Shown here piece by piece: positions 44,102 through 53,065 of a stretch of DNA of 64,000 nt. The DNA comes from Endozoicomonas sp965232255. GTDB lineage: Bacteria > Pseudomonadota > Gammaproteobacteria > Pseudomonadales > Endozoicomonadaceae. The notes under the pieces are model-generated. The model did not search any database. It saw only the letters and a list, made by a program, of their open reading frames with translations, and was not told where the DNA came from. Position 1 is the first letter of the stretch. The number at the start of each line of letters is the position of its first letter. Both the position numbers and the translations under genes were made by a program. Location: NCBI GenBank assembly GCA_965232255.1, contig OZ246962.1:62001-126000 (forward strand), written 5' to 3'.

Positions 44102-44773
44102 TTATTGACGTTCTGATTTTTTCAGGGCCACCTTGTCACGCAGATAAACCGGCATGGCCTGCTCGGCTGGCAGTCCGCCGCCCCGTTTAAAGTCGGCAAC
44201 GGCCAGTGTGGCTATATCCCGGGCATGAGGCCACGCATCCACTTGGCTATCAGTAACTTGGGCAGCGATTTGCTCCCTGAAGGCCCACCCTGTTCCCATG
44301 CCGAACCAGCTGCCAACTGTGGCCGTAGCATTGGCCGGTGGCACGACCACTTCATCGGCCACCGGCACCATCAGACCGTCAGACTCAGCAAACGCGCCCC
44401 AATAGACTTCATCCATCCGGGCGTCAATGGCACTCAAGACCTGTTTTGCCTGATGTATGCGCCAACCCTGCTGGGCCAGTGCGGCGAGGGTTGATACTGG
44501 CACCACCGGCAGATCAACAGCAAAGGCCAACCCTTGCACCATGGCAGTAGCCACCCGCAGACCGGTAAAGGCACCGGGACCGCGACCAAAAGCCAAAGCA
44601 TCAAGCTGGGCCAGCCGTAGTCCCGCCTCCGCCAATACTGCTTCAACCATGGGTAGCAGGTCACGACTGTGGCGACGGGGAGTCAGCTCGAAGCGGTCGA
44701 TCACTTCGTCATCAATAGCAAGCGCCACGGAGCAGGCTTCCGTGGCGGTATCAAGGGCCAGCAGTTTCATCAA
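44102..44773 (-). CDS. tsaB: tRNA threonylcarbamoyladenosine biosynthesis protein TsaB
   Basis: The 223-residue protein has the ASKHA-type N-terminus MKLLALDTATEACSVALAID and the conserved RRHSRDLLPMVEAVLAEAGL and GRGPGAFTGLRVATAMVQGL. TsaB works with TsaD and TsaE to make t6A37 in ANN-decoding tRNAs and is a non-catalytic scaffold. The ATG overlaps the adk stop by four bases, so the two are probably translationally coupled. Confidence 0.94.
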   Translation of the reverse strand: MMKLLALDTATEACSVALAIDDEVIDRFELTPRRHSRDLLPMVEAVLAEAGLRLAQLDALAFGRGPGAFTGLRVATAMVQGLAFAVDLPVVPVSTLAALAQQGWRIHQAKQVLSAIDARMDEVYWGAFAESDGLMVPVADEVVVPPANATATVGSWFGMGTGWAFREQIAAQVTDSQVDAWPHARDIATLAVADFKRGGGLPAEQAMPVYLRDKVALKKSERQ

Positions 44774-45414
44774 ACAGCGACCAGACTGGCAAGCACTTGC
44801 CGACGAATGTCATCAACGGAACCAACACCGACAACACAGCTGTAGCGGGTTCTGCCATCGAGTTGGCGATAAAATGCCACCAGTGGTGCCGTCTGATCGT
44901 GGTATACACCCAACCGTTTGCGGACTGTCTCTTCTTCGTCATCCGCGCGCTGCACCAATGGTTCGCCGGTGATGTCGTCCTTATCTTCTTCTTTGGGGGG
45001 ATTGAACACCACATGGTAGGTGCGGCCACTTTCCGGATGAACGCGGCGCCCGCTCATGCGTTTGACGATTTCTTCGTCAGCAACGGCAATTTCTACCACA
45101 TGATCAATGGCGATGCCGGCATCGCGCAGCGCTTCTGCCTGGGGAATGGTGCGTGGGAAACCATCGAACAAAAAGCCTTTGGCACAATCTTCCTGGGCAA
45201 TACGCTCTTTGACCAGGGCGATAATGATCTCATCGGACACCAGGGCACCGGAGTCCATAACGGCCTTGACCTTCTTGCCCAGTTCGGTGCCATTTTTGAT
45301 TGCCGCCCGCAGCATGTCGCCGGTGGAAATCTGAGGGATACCGTAGTGCTCCATGATAAATTGGGCTTGAGTCCCCTTACCTGCGCCCGGTGCGCCCAGC
45401 AGAATAACGCGCAT
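44770..45414 (-). CDS. adk: Adenylate kinase
   Basis: The ATG at 45414 gives 214 residues, the same length as E. coli Adk. It begins MRVILLGAPGAGKGTQAQFI with the P-loop GAPGAGKGT. The NMP-binding region (STGDMLRAAIKNGTELG) and FLFDGFPRTIPQAEAL are canonical. The LID domain region includes GRRVHPESGRTYHVVFNPP without zinc cysteines, as in gammaproteobacteria. The frame is open further upstream but the extra residues are not family-like. It precedes and overlaps tsaB. Confidence 0.96.
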   Translation of the reverse strand: MRVILLGAPGAGKGTQAQFIMEHYGIPQISTGDMLRAAIKNGTELGKKVKAVMDSGALVSDEIIIALVKERIAQEDCAKGFLFDGFPRTIPQAEALRDAGIAIDHVVEIAVADEEIVKRMSGRRVHPESGRTYHVVFNPPKEEDKDDITGEPLVQRADDEEETVRKRLGVYHDQTAPLVAFYRQLDGRTRYSCVVGVGSVDDIRRQVLASLVAV

Positions 45415-45620
45415 GAAATGCTCCTGTTGCCAGCCATCCGTGCCTTGCCCCACACATCGGTTGGCGGCACTGTCTGTGCTGGAATTATTGACAAACGTGT
45501 TGGAAAAGCGCTCAAGAATATATCCCGACAACGCCGGTGGCAAGCCTCGCTTGGGTCTGCTTCTGTCGTGCATTGAGAATAAAATAACGACAATTTTGGC
45601 TGCTCAGAATGAAAACGACC

Positions 45621-46721
45621 TTAATTGACAATGGTCGGGCGCGTGGCGGCTTGGGTAGTCAGTTCAATATGCTGGCCATCCCTGAGCACCTGCATGGTCA
45701 TGGGCTGGCCGGGTGGAATCCGCGCGACCATATTCATCACCTTACGACCGTCACGAGTACCCTGGCCATTAACCCCGGTAAGAATATCGCCCCGGCGCAA
45801 ACCAGCCCTGTCAGCCGGACCATCTGCATAAATGCCGGTAATAACAATACCAATATTAGGGTTGACACCGTAGGCATGCGCCAGGGCGGAACTCAGTGGC
45901 TGGGACTCAATACCCAACCAGCCACGAATCACCCGACCGTGTTTAATGATGGAATCCATCACAAAGCGCGCCATGCTGGACGGGATAACAAAACCAACGC
46001 CTTCACTCCCACCCCCACGGGTGAACAACAAAGTACTGATGCCAACCAGATCGCCATAGGCATTGACCAGAGCTCCCCCGGAGTTGCCGATATTAATGGC
46101 GGCATCGGTTTGGATAAAATCTTCGTAGGTGTTCAGTTGCAGGTCGTTACGCCCGGTGGCACTGATAATCCCCATGGTAACGGTCTGACCCAGACCAAAA
46201 GGATTACCGATGGCCAGCACCACATCACCGATTTCAGTTTCAGAATTTTGCAGATCAAGGTAGGGCAGCCCCGGTAAATCGGTCTTGAGGACTGCCAGGT
46301 CGCTTTCCGGATCAGTACCAACGACCCAGGCCACGCCCTCACGCCCATCACGCAAGGTGATCAACAATCGACCGGCATCTTTAATGACATGGTGATTAGT
46401 GAGGATGTAACCCTCGGGATCGACAATAACGCCAGAGCCTTCCAACAGGCTGCGGGTTCGCTGGGGCAAAGGCAAATTGGCGTTGCTTTGTTGAGACAAA
46501 CTGCTGGTGGCAATGCTGACCACCGCCGGAGCGGCTTTTTCAACGGCATCACGGTAAGACACCGGACCGGTAAAACTGATGGCACGCATCGACTGGGTGA
46601 GCAGGCGGTCGCGGGATAACTCCGATATGCCTCCAAGCTCCGGCCTAATCAGTAACACGGTGACAGCGCTCGCAAGTCCAAGAAGAACCGACAGGCCGAC
46701 CGACTTAAGCAGTTTTTTCAT
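45621..46721 (-). CDS. degS: DegS/AlgW-type periplasmic serine protease
   Basis: The 366-residue protein has one N-terminal membrane anchor (VGLSVLLGLASAVTVLLI), a trypsin-like domain and a single PDZ domain, the DegS/AlgW layout rather than the two-PDZ DegP/DegQ form. The catalytic triad is visible as LTNHHVI, SDLAVLK and the nucleophile in GNSGGALVN. In E. coli, DegS cleaves RseA when unfolded porin C-termini occupy its PDZ domain, starting the sigma-E response. The PDZ domain covers about residues 270-360 (GIVITGIYADGPADRAGLRR). It is divergent from the Nif3-family gene. Confidence 0.92.
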   Translation of the reverse strand: MKKLLKSVGLSVLLGLASAVTVLLIRPELGGISELSRDRLLTQSMRAISFTGPVSYRDAVEKAAPAVVSIATSSLSQQSNANLPLPQRTRSLLEGSGVIVDPEGYILTNHHVIKDAGRLLITLRDGREGVAWVVGTDPESDLAVLKTDLPGLPYLDLQNSETEIGDVVLAIGNPFGLGQTVTMGIISATGRNDLQLNTYEDFIQTDAAINIGNSGGALVNAYGDLVGISTLLFTRGGGSEGVGFVIPSSMARFVMDSIIKHGRVIRGWLGIESQPLSSALAHAYGVNPNIGIVITGIYADGPADRAGLRRGDILTGVNGQGTRDGRKVMNMVARIPPGQPMTMQVLRDGQHIELTTQAATRPTIVN

Positions 46722-46819
46722 TCCTAGTCCGATGAGATTGCGAGGTTATAATGTTCAGCCTTGTCATTGAATGATTTATGGCTGGTAATATAACAGCCGG
46801 TGGCCATTGGAGAGAACCC

Positions 46820-47635
46820 ATGGAATCAAAAGAGCCGTCAAAAGGGCTGTCAAAAGAGCCAGCAAAGGAAATGACGTTAACAGAAATGGTGGCGTTGCTG
46901 GACCAGGAACTGCAACCAGAACTGTTCAAGGATTACTGCCCTAATGGCATTCAGGTGGATGCCTCTCGCTCGCCGGATGCTCCGGTAAAAAAAATCATTA
47001 CCGGTGTTACTGCCTGCCAGGCGTTGATTGACCGGGCGGTGGGGGTGCAGGCTGACGTTATTCTGGTTCATCATGGTTACTTCTGGCGCGGCGAAGATGC
47101 CGTAATCACCGGCAGTAAACGCCGACGGATTGAAACCCTACTGGCTAACCATATCAGCCTGGTAGCCTACCACTTGCCGCTGGATGGACACCCCACTCTG
47201 GGCAATAACGCTGAGCTGGCGCGGCTGATGGGCTGGCAGGTACTCGGTGGCATGGAAGCTGGCGCCAAACCCATTGGCAATTGGGGTACGACCGGGCAGC
47301 CGCTGTCCCTGACGGAACTGGGTCAAGACCTGGCTACCACTCTACAACGGGAACCGCTGCTGATCGCCGGTGGTGATCACCCAATTAAAACCATCGCCTG
47401 GTGCACCGGCGCGGCCCAAAGCATGATCGACAAAGCGCTGGGCCTTGGGGTTGACGCTTTTATCAGCGGTGAAATCTCTGAGTCAACCGTACACTTTGCC
47501 AGGGAAAACGGCATTCATTACATCAGCGCCGGTCATCACGCCACTGAACGTTACGGCGTACAGGCACTGGCTCGCTGGCTGCATGACCAGACCGGTATTG
47601 AGCATCAGTTTGTGGATATTGATTCTCCGGTTTGA
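46820..47635 (+). CDS. Nif3-like dinuclear metal-centre protein (YbgI family)
   Basis: From the ATG at 46820, preceded by a GGAGA site, the protein has 271 residues; in-frame alternatives lie at 46778 and 46871. It has the conserved DYCPNGIQVD, ITGVTACQALIDRA, LVHHGYFWRGE, YHLPLDGHPTLGNNAELA and late GHHATERYGVQAL motifs. The His and Glu residues in these segments bind two metal ions in the toroidal hexamer. Annotated GTP cyclohydrolase I type 2 activity is weakly supported in general; cellular function is unclear. The N-terminal lysine/serine/glutamate-rich extension is not typical. Confidence 0.9.
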   Translation: MESKEPSKGLSKEPAKEMTLTEMVALLDQELQPELFKDYCPNGIQVDASRSPDAPVKKIITGVTACQALIDRAVGVQADVILVHHGYFWRGEDAVITGSKRRRIETLLANHISLVAYHLPLDGHPTLGNNAELARLMGWQVLGGMEAGAKPIGNWGTTGQPLSLTELGQDLATTLQREPLLIAGGDHPIKTIAWCTGAAQSMIDKALGLGVDAFISGEISESTVHFARENGIHYISAGHHATERYGVQALARWLHDQTGIEHQFVDIDSPV

Positions 47636-47658
47636 TCTTTTTGTATGCGTATTGGCTT

Positions 47659-47685
47659 CCTCTCTCCGCTCATCTGTGAGAGAGG
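47659..47685. terminator. Hairpin between the convergent Nif3-family and ankyrin genes
   Basis: CCTCTCTC and GAGAGAGG pair perfectly around an 11-base loop in the 81-base gap between two convergent genes. No T-tract is present; a transcript-end role is inferred from position. Confidence 0.5.
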
Positions 47686-47716
47686 AGAGATATCAAGTCC
47701 GTTATCCTGTAATTGG

Positions 47717-49159
47717 CTATCTTGCTGGTGGATTTGGGAGGTTTTCCGGCTGCCTTGTTATAGTTCGACTTAACATTCGTGCCTGCAGTTCTTCGTCAGC
47801 CATATCCAGCGGTGACAGCCCACAATATGTAGGACAACATGATTGGGTGTACCTCCGGACGTAGCGCTCATGAATGGGTTTATCACGCCAAAACTCATCA
47901 CATGCACCCGACAAGCACATCCCCTGCACAGAGAAAGGGCAGCATAGCAAAGAGCAAAACAGATACATGGTAATCTTGCAGGTTTTGGCCCGCGAGTAAG
48001 CAGTAACAGGCGCTTTGGTGGATATGTCCGCACCGTGATCCAGTAGGGCATAGATCGTCGGTTCGTATTTTCCTATCATGGCCAGATGCAAGGGCGTAAC
48101 CCCTTGGTTTGTTTTTGCGTTGGCATTTGCCCCTTTGTCCACCAGCGCATTAATTGCGGTTTCATGGCCCAACTGAGCGGCGTAGTGGATTGCCTGCCAG
48201 CCCTGATAATCCGCCATAGTAACGTCAATACAATCATTCATAAGCAGCCGGTCGGTCATCTGAGTATTATTCTGACTGCCAAGCATCAAGGGTGTGACGC
48301 CCTTTGATGTGACGGCGTTGACGTCGGCCCCTCCTGCTAATAAAGCATGTAATGCCTGCTCATTACATTGCTCGCTGCTGCACAGGACATGCAAGGCAGT
48401 TGACTCCTGGTAACGGGCGTTAATGTTGGCTTTCGCCTCAAGCAGACTATTGATTACGTCACCGTCAACACTATTGGCGCCGCAGACCAGGTGCAGAGGT
48501 GGGATACTCCAGTGCTGTGCCGTCAGGTTTGGGTCAGCGTGGTTGGCCAACAGAGTCTTTATGGCCGGAACATTTTGCGAACGACAGGCCAACTGAAGGA
48601 GCGTAAAGTCCGCTGGATAATCTGGTGATTTAACACAGTGGCTGGCATTGATGTCCAGCCGGTGCGGAAACAGATACCGTGCCAGTAGCGAAACTATCTC
48701 TGGATGTCCTTGCTCATCAGCACAGGCTATCTCAATAGGAGTCAGGCCTGATTTGGGCAACTTGATGTTTGGGTTCGCGCCCCATTCAAGCAACAGTTTC
48801 ACAACCGGCGGGTTGTTTTCGTAACAGGCAATGTGCAGGAGACTGGTGGACTTTTCTAATTGGCAATCTTTTTCTTTATTCTCGTAGAGGTAGTCGATAC
48901 CTTTGGGCAGCTTTTCAGAGGTAGTTAGAAAATTCAGGTCATTATTGCGACAGGCTGTTACTAAATGGTCTTCGCCGTGATCAATACGAGAAGCAATACG
49001 AGAAGCAATACGGGAATCAATGCGGGAATCAGAAACGGAATCTGGTCCAGAGTTGGTAATCGGTTTTTTTTCCTTGGTCAGTACCGCTTCCTGGTAAGGG
49101 GGTGGCGCTGGTGCTGATAACAACGGGCTGTACATATTCATATTCAAATTCAAATCCAA
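47717..49159 (-). CDS. Ankyrin-repeat protein, putative effector
   Basis: The protein has up to 480 residues. The first codon at 49159 is TTG with AGAGG close by; the first ATG is at 49141. After a disordered N-terminus with a repeated SRI-A/D pattern (see the repeat at 48981-49028), at least seven ankyrin repeats are visible between about residues 100 and 385. Examples are SLLHIACYENNPPVVKLLLE, ALHVLCSSEQCNEQALHALL, AIHYAAQLGHETAINALVDK and PLHLAMIGKYEPTIYALLDH. A Cys-rich insert (ITMYLFCSLLCCPFSVQGMC) interrupts the series before a final partial repeat (GLSPLDMADEELQARM). Ankyrin proteins mediate protein contacts and are common effectors in host-associated bacteria; that role is inferred. 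Confidence 0.82.
   Translation of the reverse strand: MDLNLNMNMYSPLLSAPAPPPYQEAVLTKEKKPITNSGPDSVSDSRIDSRIASRIASRIDHGEDHLVTACRNNDLNFLTTSEKLPKGIDYLYENKEKDCQLEKSTSLLHIACYENNPPVVKLLLEWGANPNIKLPKSGLTPIEIACADEQGHPEIVSLLARYLFPHRLDINASHCVKSPDYPADFTLLQLACRSQNVPAIKTLLANHADPNLTAQHWSIPPLHLVCGANSVDGDVINSLLEAKANINARYQESTALHVLCSSEQCNEQALHALLAGGADVNAVTSKGVTPLMLGSQNNTQMTDRLLMNDCIDVTMADYQGWQAIHYAAQLGHETAINALVDKGANANAKTNQGVTPLHLAMIGKYEPTIYALLDHGADISTKAPVTAYSRAKTCKITMYLFCSLLCCPFSVQGMCLSGACDEFWRDKPIHERYVRRYTQSCCPTYCGLSPLDMADEELQARMLSRTITRQPENLPNPPAR
48981..49028 (-). repeat. Four tandem 12-bp repeats in the ankyrin gene
   Basis: Four copies of a 12-base unit (TCAATACGAGAA and variants on the + strand) follow each other without gaps. 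They encode four 4-residue repeats (SRI plus D or A) in the disordered N-terminal part of the ankyrin protein. Copy number could vary by slippage. Confidence 0.8.
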
Positions 49160-49857
49160 ATACCTCTGAAAAGTGAACTACTCATCTGTGACTAGCAGTA
49201 AAAATAGCTGCGATTTCAGATCTTATGAGTGCAAACCACTACTGACCAGCGAATTAACTTTATTCCTCTTCGATGGGCTTTCAGGCAAAAAGTTCCACAT
49301 AGATCCTGTACTACCAAACATCTGCCTGACTTTGACTGGAAGCTGTCTCTTGCCATCTCTAAGCTTTGCCGACAATGCTGTGGTCGGTGGTATTATTTCC
49401 GAGTTGTCTCAGGTTCAAGGAGTTCGCTGGGCGCTAACGTTAATAACAGTTACGCTCATCCTTTGGCTTGAATAGATAAAAAAGCGCAAAAAAGAAAAGA
49501 AAAGTACTTCTTCGTATTTTTCATGTTCACCGTAGTTACTTTTCCCCTGTATCCCCTTTTCACCAACAAGCATCAACAGAAAAAAACATGGATAAATGCC
49601 AAAAAGACAAAATATATTTATTTTTTTTATAGATAAGTATAAAAAAACACCACAAAAAGGATCAGCAATAGCTTTCTATCGCGATTGCCAGATAGAGCCG
49701 TAAATTATTGCTGTAAATCAATCAGCCACAAAAATTACTCCCGTAAACTGCCTTGGTTTTTTTCTGTCGCTTCCACATTAAGCACCACGCATAACAACGA
49801 GGCGGTTTTGTTTTGTCGTTTTGAGCAGCGTACAAACGCTGCCAGAGGAAATTCATT
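49160..49857. other. AT-rich intergenic region upstream of the dicarboxylate transporter
   Basis: These 698 bases contain no gene that I can firmly support. A plus-strand open frame of 100 codons (49173-49475) ends in a possible membrane helix (WALTLITVTLILWLE) but has no family resemblance and no clear ribosome binding site; it could be a small protein. From about 49480 to 49690 the DNA is extremely A/T-rich with A- and T-runs, as expected of a promoter region. No clear FNR or CRP site was found. Confidence 0.45.
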
Positions 49858-51174
49858 ATGATCTGGGTACAATTTGCCATCGTGATTCTGTGCATCATGG
49901 TTGGTGCACGAATCGGGGGCATCGGTCTTGGTTTGACGGGAGGTGTCGGCCTGGCCATTCTTGCCTTTCTGTTTGAGGTCAAACCCACGTCTCCACCTAT
50001 TGATGTAATGTTGATGATTCTGGCGGTGGTTTCTGCTGCTGCCTGTATGCAGGCCGCTGGCGGTATGGACTATCTGGTACAGTTGGCTGAGCGAATCCTG
50101 AGAAAAAATCCCAAACGGATCACCTTTATTGCTCCGGCGGTAACCTATTTCTTCACCATGTTTGCCGGTACTGGCCACGTAGCTTATGCAGTGCTGCCAG
50201 TTATTGCCGAGGTGGCACGTCGTACCGGTATTCGTCCTGAGCGTCCGCTGTCTATAGCGGTTATTGCCTCTCAAGTGGGTATTGTGGCCAGTCCTATCGC
50301 TGCAGCCACCGTAGCCATGCTGACCATTTTGTCCACTCGTTATGAAATTACGCTTGGACAGATTCTTGGCATCACCATTCCAGCAACCATAATTGGCCTG
50401 TCCATAGCAGCTGCGGTGACCAATAAACTGGGTAAGGAACTCAAAGACGATCCAGTATTCCAGCATCGTATGCAGGACCCTGAGTTCCGTCGCGAGATGG
50501 ACCAAGGTATTGGTGACAGGATTACCGAACTGAAGCCTGGGGCGAAAATATCCGTACTTTTATTCTTGTTTGGTGCGATCATCGTCGTCTTTATGGGTGC
50601 TGTGCCAATTCTGCGGCCACAGTTTAATGGCGTTCCCATGTCCATGGCCCATACCATTGAAATCGTCATGTTGAGTGTGGCTGCACTGATTGTCTGGTGG
50701 GCCAAGGCAGATGTTACTGAAGCCAGTGCGAGTGAAGTATTTCTTGCCGGTATGCGGGCTATCATTGCCATCTTTGGTATTGCCTGGCTGGGCGACAGCT
50801 TCTTTGCTGCTCACGATGTCCTGTTCAAAGGCAGCATCTCTGACCTGGTTCACGCTGCCCCATGGGCGTTTGCCATCGCACTGTTTATTCTGTCAGTAAT
50901 GGTCAACAGCCAGGGAGCGACAGTTGCTACCCTGATGCCTCTGGGCGTAGCCCTCGGTCTGCCAGTGGCATCGCTGATAGCGATGTTTCCGGCGGTTAAT
51001 GGTTACTTCTTTGTGCCTAACTACGGCCCAATCCTTGCGGCCATCGACTTTGACGTTACTGGCACCACACGCATCGGCAAGTACGTGTTTAACCACAGCT
51101 TCATGCTGCCAGGCCTGATGTCCGTCACCTTTTCGGTAGCTGCCGGTTTTGCCATCAGCAACTTCGTCGTTTGA
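49858..51174 (+). CDS. Anaerobic C4-dicarboxylate transporter (DcuA/DcuB family)
   Basis: The 438-residue membrane protein has the Dcu landmarks VGARIGGIGLGLTGGVGLAI, KPTSPPIDVMLMILAVVSAA, QAAGGMDYLVQLAERILRKN, FAGTGHVAYAVLPVIAEVAR and RPERPLSIAVIASQVGIVAS. These carriers exchange fumarate, malate, aspartate and succinate during fumarate respiration. DcuA and DcuB cannot be separated with certainty by eye. The stop codon TGA (51172-51174) lies within the terminal TTGACATCC sequence of the adjoining IS element, so the natural C-terminus may have been slightly altered. Confidence 0.9.
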   Translation: MIWVQFAIVILCIMVGARIGGIGLGLTGGVGLAILAFLFEVKPTSPPIDVMLMILAVVSAAACMQAAGGMDYLVQLAERILRKNPKRITFIAPAVTYFFTMFAGTGHVAYAVLPVIAEVARRTGIRPERPLSIAVIASQVGIVASPIAAATVAMLTILSTRYEITLGQILGITIPATIIGLSIAAAVTNKLGKELKDDPVFQHRMQDPEFRREMDQGIGDRITELKPGAKISVLLFLFGAIIVVFMGAVPILRPQFNGVPMSMAHTIEIVMLSVAALIVWWAKADVTEASASEVFLAGMRAIIAIFGIAWLGDSFFAAHDVLFKGSISDLVHAAPWAFAIALFILSVMVNSQGATVATLMPLGVALGLPVASLIAMFPAVNGYFFVPNYGPILAAIDFDVTGTTRIGKYVFNHSFMLPGLMSVTFSVAAGFAISNFVV

Positions 51175-51480
51175 CATCCTCCCGCCCCTAAAGGAGCGGG
51201 ATTCCCGTTAGCCACCTAACAGGCTTCCTGTTTCAACACGCCTTCCCTGGATGGCAAAGTCTAAGACCCTGCCATCCCCGTTCCGGTCGCTCCACAGGCT
51301 AACACCGCCAGCCCGGCGGCTTTGATATTGATGGCTGCATTGATGTCCCTGTCGTGTTTAACGCTGCACTCGGGGCAACGCCAGTGACGGATAGACAACG
51401 GCAGACGTTCATGAACAAATCCACAGTTGGAGCACCGTTTGGAACTGGGGAAGAACCGGTCGATCTTAACGAGAGTACGA

Positions 51481-51503
51481 CCAGTCTTTATGCCCTCGGG
51501 TGC
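51481..51503 (-). repeat. Short motif copy inserted in tnpB (second break)
   Basis: On the minus strand these 23 bases contain CCCGAGGGCATAAAGACTGG. They interrupt tnpB between the codons for YKSD and GRTLVKIDRF. The same motif occurs at 26037-26059 with one base different. Confidence 0.7.
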
Positions 51504-52120
51504 AATCGGACTTGTACTCAAGTTGTCTGACAAATTCACCCCAGTTGGCATCCGCAATGTGTTTTGCCAGCTTTGGATTTCTGATCATTCCTTTCACGGT
51601 TAACGACTCGACACACACAACTTGGTTCTCGTTAATCAGTGTGCGGGATGCCTTGTGGGTGGCATCCATTCGGCAATCGGCTATTTTGGCATGAATACGA
51701 GCGACCTTGAGTCTGGCTTTGGCTCGGTTCTTGCTTCCGTTCTTCTTTTTGGCCAACTGTTTCTGATAGTAAGCCAGTTTGGATTGATAGCGCAGGGTAT
51801 GACGGGGATTGCCTGATTTCTTGCCGTCGGACGTGATGAATAGATCGGTTAAACCTAAATCAATGCCGACCGTTTTGTTACTGATCGGCATTGGTTTAGC
51901 TTCAAACTCGCAAAGCAGGGAGACAAAGTATCTACCAGCACAGTCTTTGCTGATAGTGATACTGGATGGTTCAGAAGATAGTGGCTGACTCCAACTGATG
52001 TTCAGAGGCTCTTTGCTTTTGGCAATGAACAGTTGGCCATCTTTGAATTTGAAAGCAGCTTTGGTTAGACGAATGCTCTGTCTGGCATTTCTCTTTTTGA
52101 ATGTTGGATACTTTGCCCTA

Positions 52121-52144
52121 CCAGCCTTTATGCCCTGCGGGTGC
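52121..52144 (-). repeat. Short motif copy inserted in tnpB (first break)
   Basis: On the minus strand these 24 bases contain CCCGCAGGGCATAAAGGCTG, which is the same motif as at 51481-51503 with one extra C and one substitution. They interrupt tnpB between the codons for AFKNF and GRAKYPTFKK. Confidence 0.7.
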
Positions 52145-52590
52145 AGAAGTTTTTGAAGGCTTCTTGTTGGTGACGCAGAGTTTGCTGAAGAATGACACTG
52201 GAAACCTCAGCCAAAAATGGAAATTCTGTTTTGAGAGAGACAAGTCGCTTCTCGACGTCAGAGTGAGAGAATGAAGTGCCATCCTTATAGTATGCGTCGG
52301 TGCGAAAGCGCAGAGTATCGTTATACACAAAACGAGCACAGCCGAATGACTGGGCAAGAAGTTTCTCCTGCTCAGTCGTTGGGTAGAATCTGTATTTGTA
52401 GGCACGTTTTGTATTCATTTTTACAAAGTATCACATTGTCTATAAAAATCCTGTTAGGGATTGCAGAATGTACGGATGGCAAAAGAAGTTAGTTTGCCAG
52501 CCTTATCAGGCTGGTCGCTATCCATCCCAGCACTAGAAGTACTGGGCTTTCCGCGCTTCTTCGGTAATCACCGATTCACGCTCCTTCTTT

Positions 52591-53065
52591 TCGGGAGGAG
52601 CGCTCGCCACAGCTTCTATGTACCAAAGCCTGCAAGCATTACCAAAAAATTCGTTTGCACAAATTCGTTTACATAAGCTGTCAGATTTTCAGAATTTCGC
52701 ACGCCCAATATTCGGGATAACCTGATATTCGGGATAAAAAGAGCGACCTTTTATGCGGAAAGTAGTGACATACTCCCACCACCAAACCTGACGGTTATGG
52801 ATGGGGGCTTCGTTCGACCCATGTTGAATATTACCAACACCTCTCGCTACAGAACCTGCGCTTACAGGACTTTCTGTAGGGGAACCCTTTACGAATCTGC
52901 TGTGTCCCAGCAAGTCAGCTTTGGCATAGTAGCAAAGATTAGCAGAGCAGGAGAGGAAAAGACGCAACCCTTCACAGGTTGCCCCCTATCCATCTTCACC
53001 CAAACCGGCAAAGGTCGCTTTGCTCACAATGCGTCAGTTATGGATGGAGAATTACGTGGGATTCG
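52591..53065. other. Degenerate, probably transposon-derived DNA
   Basis: No intact gene is visible between the IS element and the VTT-family gene. A minus-strand open frame (52689-52967) contains LLGHSRFVKGSPTESPVSAG and other stretches that may derive from the tail of a TnpB-like protein or from another element; this is a weak impression only. The presence of the IS just upstream makes accumulated relic DNA likely. Confidence 0.35.

Larger units (their letters stand above)
51261..52418 (-). pseudogene. tnpB: TnpB (RNA-guided nuclease-like transposon protein), split by two short inserts
   Basis: The gene begins at 52418 (MNTKRAYKYRFYPTTEQEKL) and runs to about 52128, continues in another frame from about 52120 to 51490, and ends in a third part from about 51488 to 51261. 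The middle part contains VGIDLGLTDL with the first RuvC Asp and VVCVESLTVKGM with the RuvC Glu. The last part has the zinc ribbon (RCSNCGFVHERL, WRCPECSVKHD) and DRDINAAIN with the final Asp. All catalytic residues are therefore intact, but in separate frames. Both breaks coincide with copies of one motif of about 23 bases (52121-52144 and 51481-51503). Comparing with the usual TnpB sequence, each adds about 16-17 bases. Confidence 0.85.
51171..52590 (-). mobile_element. IS605/IS1341-type element with a broken tnpB
   Basis: The element reads on the minus strand. Its right end is the CCCGCTCC/GGGGCGGG hairpin at 51181-51200 plus AGGATGTCAA, ending at about 51171. Its left end carries two hairpins at 52497-52514 and 52526-52546. 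All these parts recur in the deleted copy at 25850-26264, which fixes the boundaries on comparative grounds. No tnpA is present, so it is of the tnpB-only type. The outer left limit (about 52590) is approximate. No target duplication is expected in this family. Confidence 0.82.

Noticed and set aside
44797..45576. Plus-strand open frame of 259 codons over adk
   Set aside because: It is the antisense shadow of adk, which is unambiguous.
48981..49028. Possible CRISPR-like repeat
   Set aside because: The units are 12 bases long, directly adjacent without spacers and lie in frame in the ankyrin gene. No CRISPR array was seen in the window.
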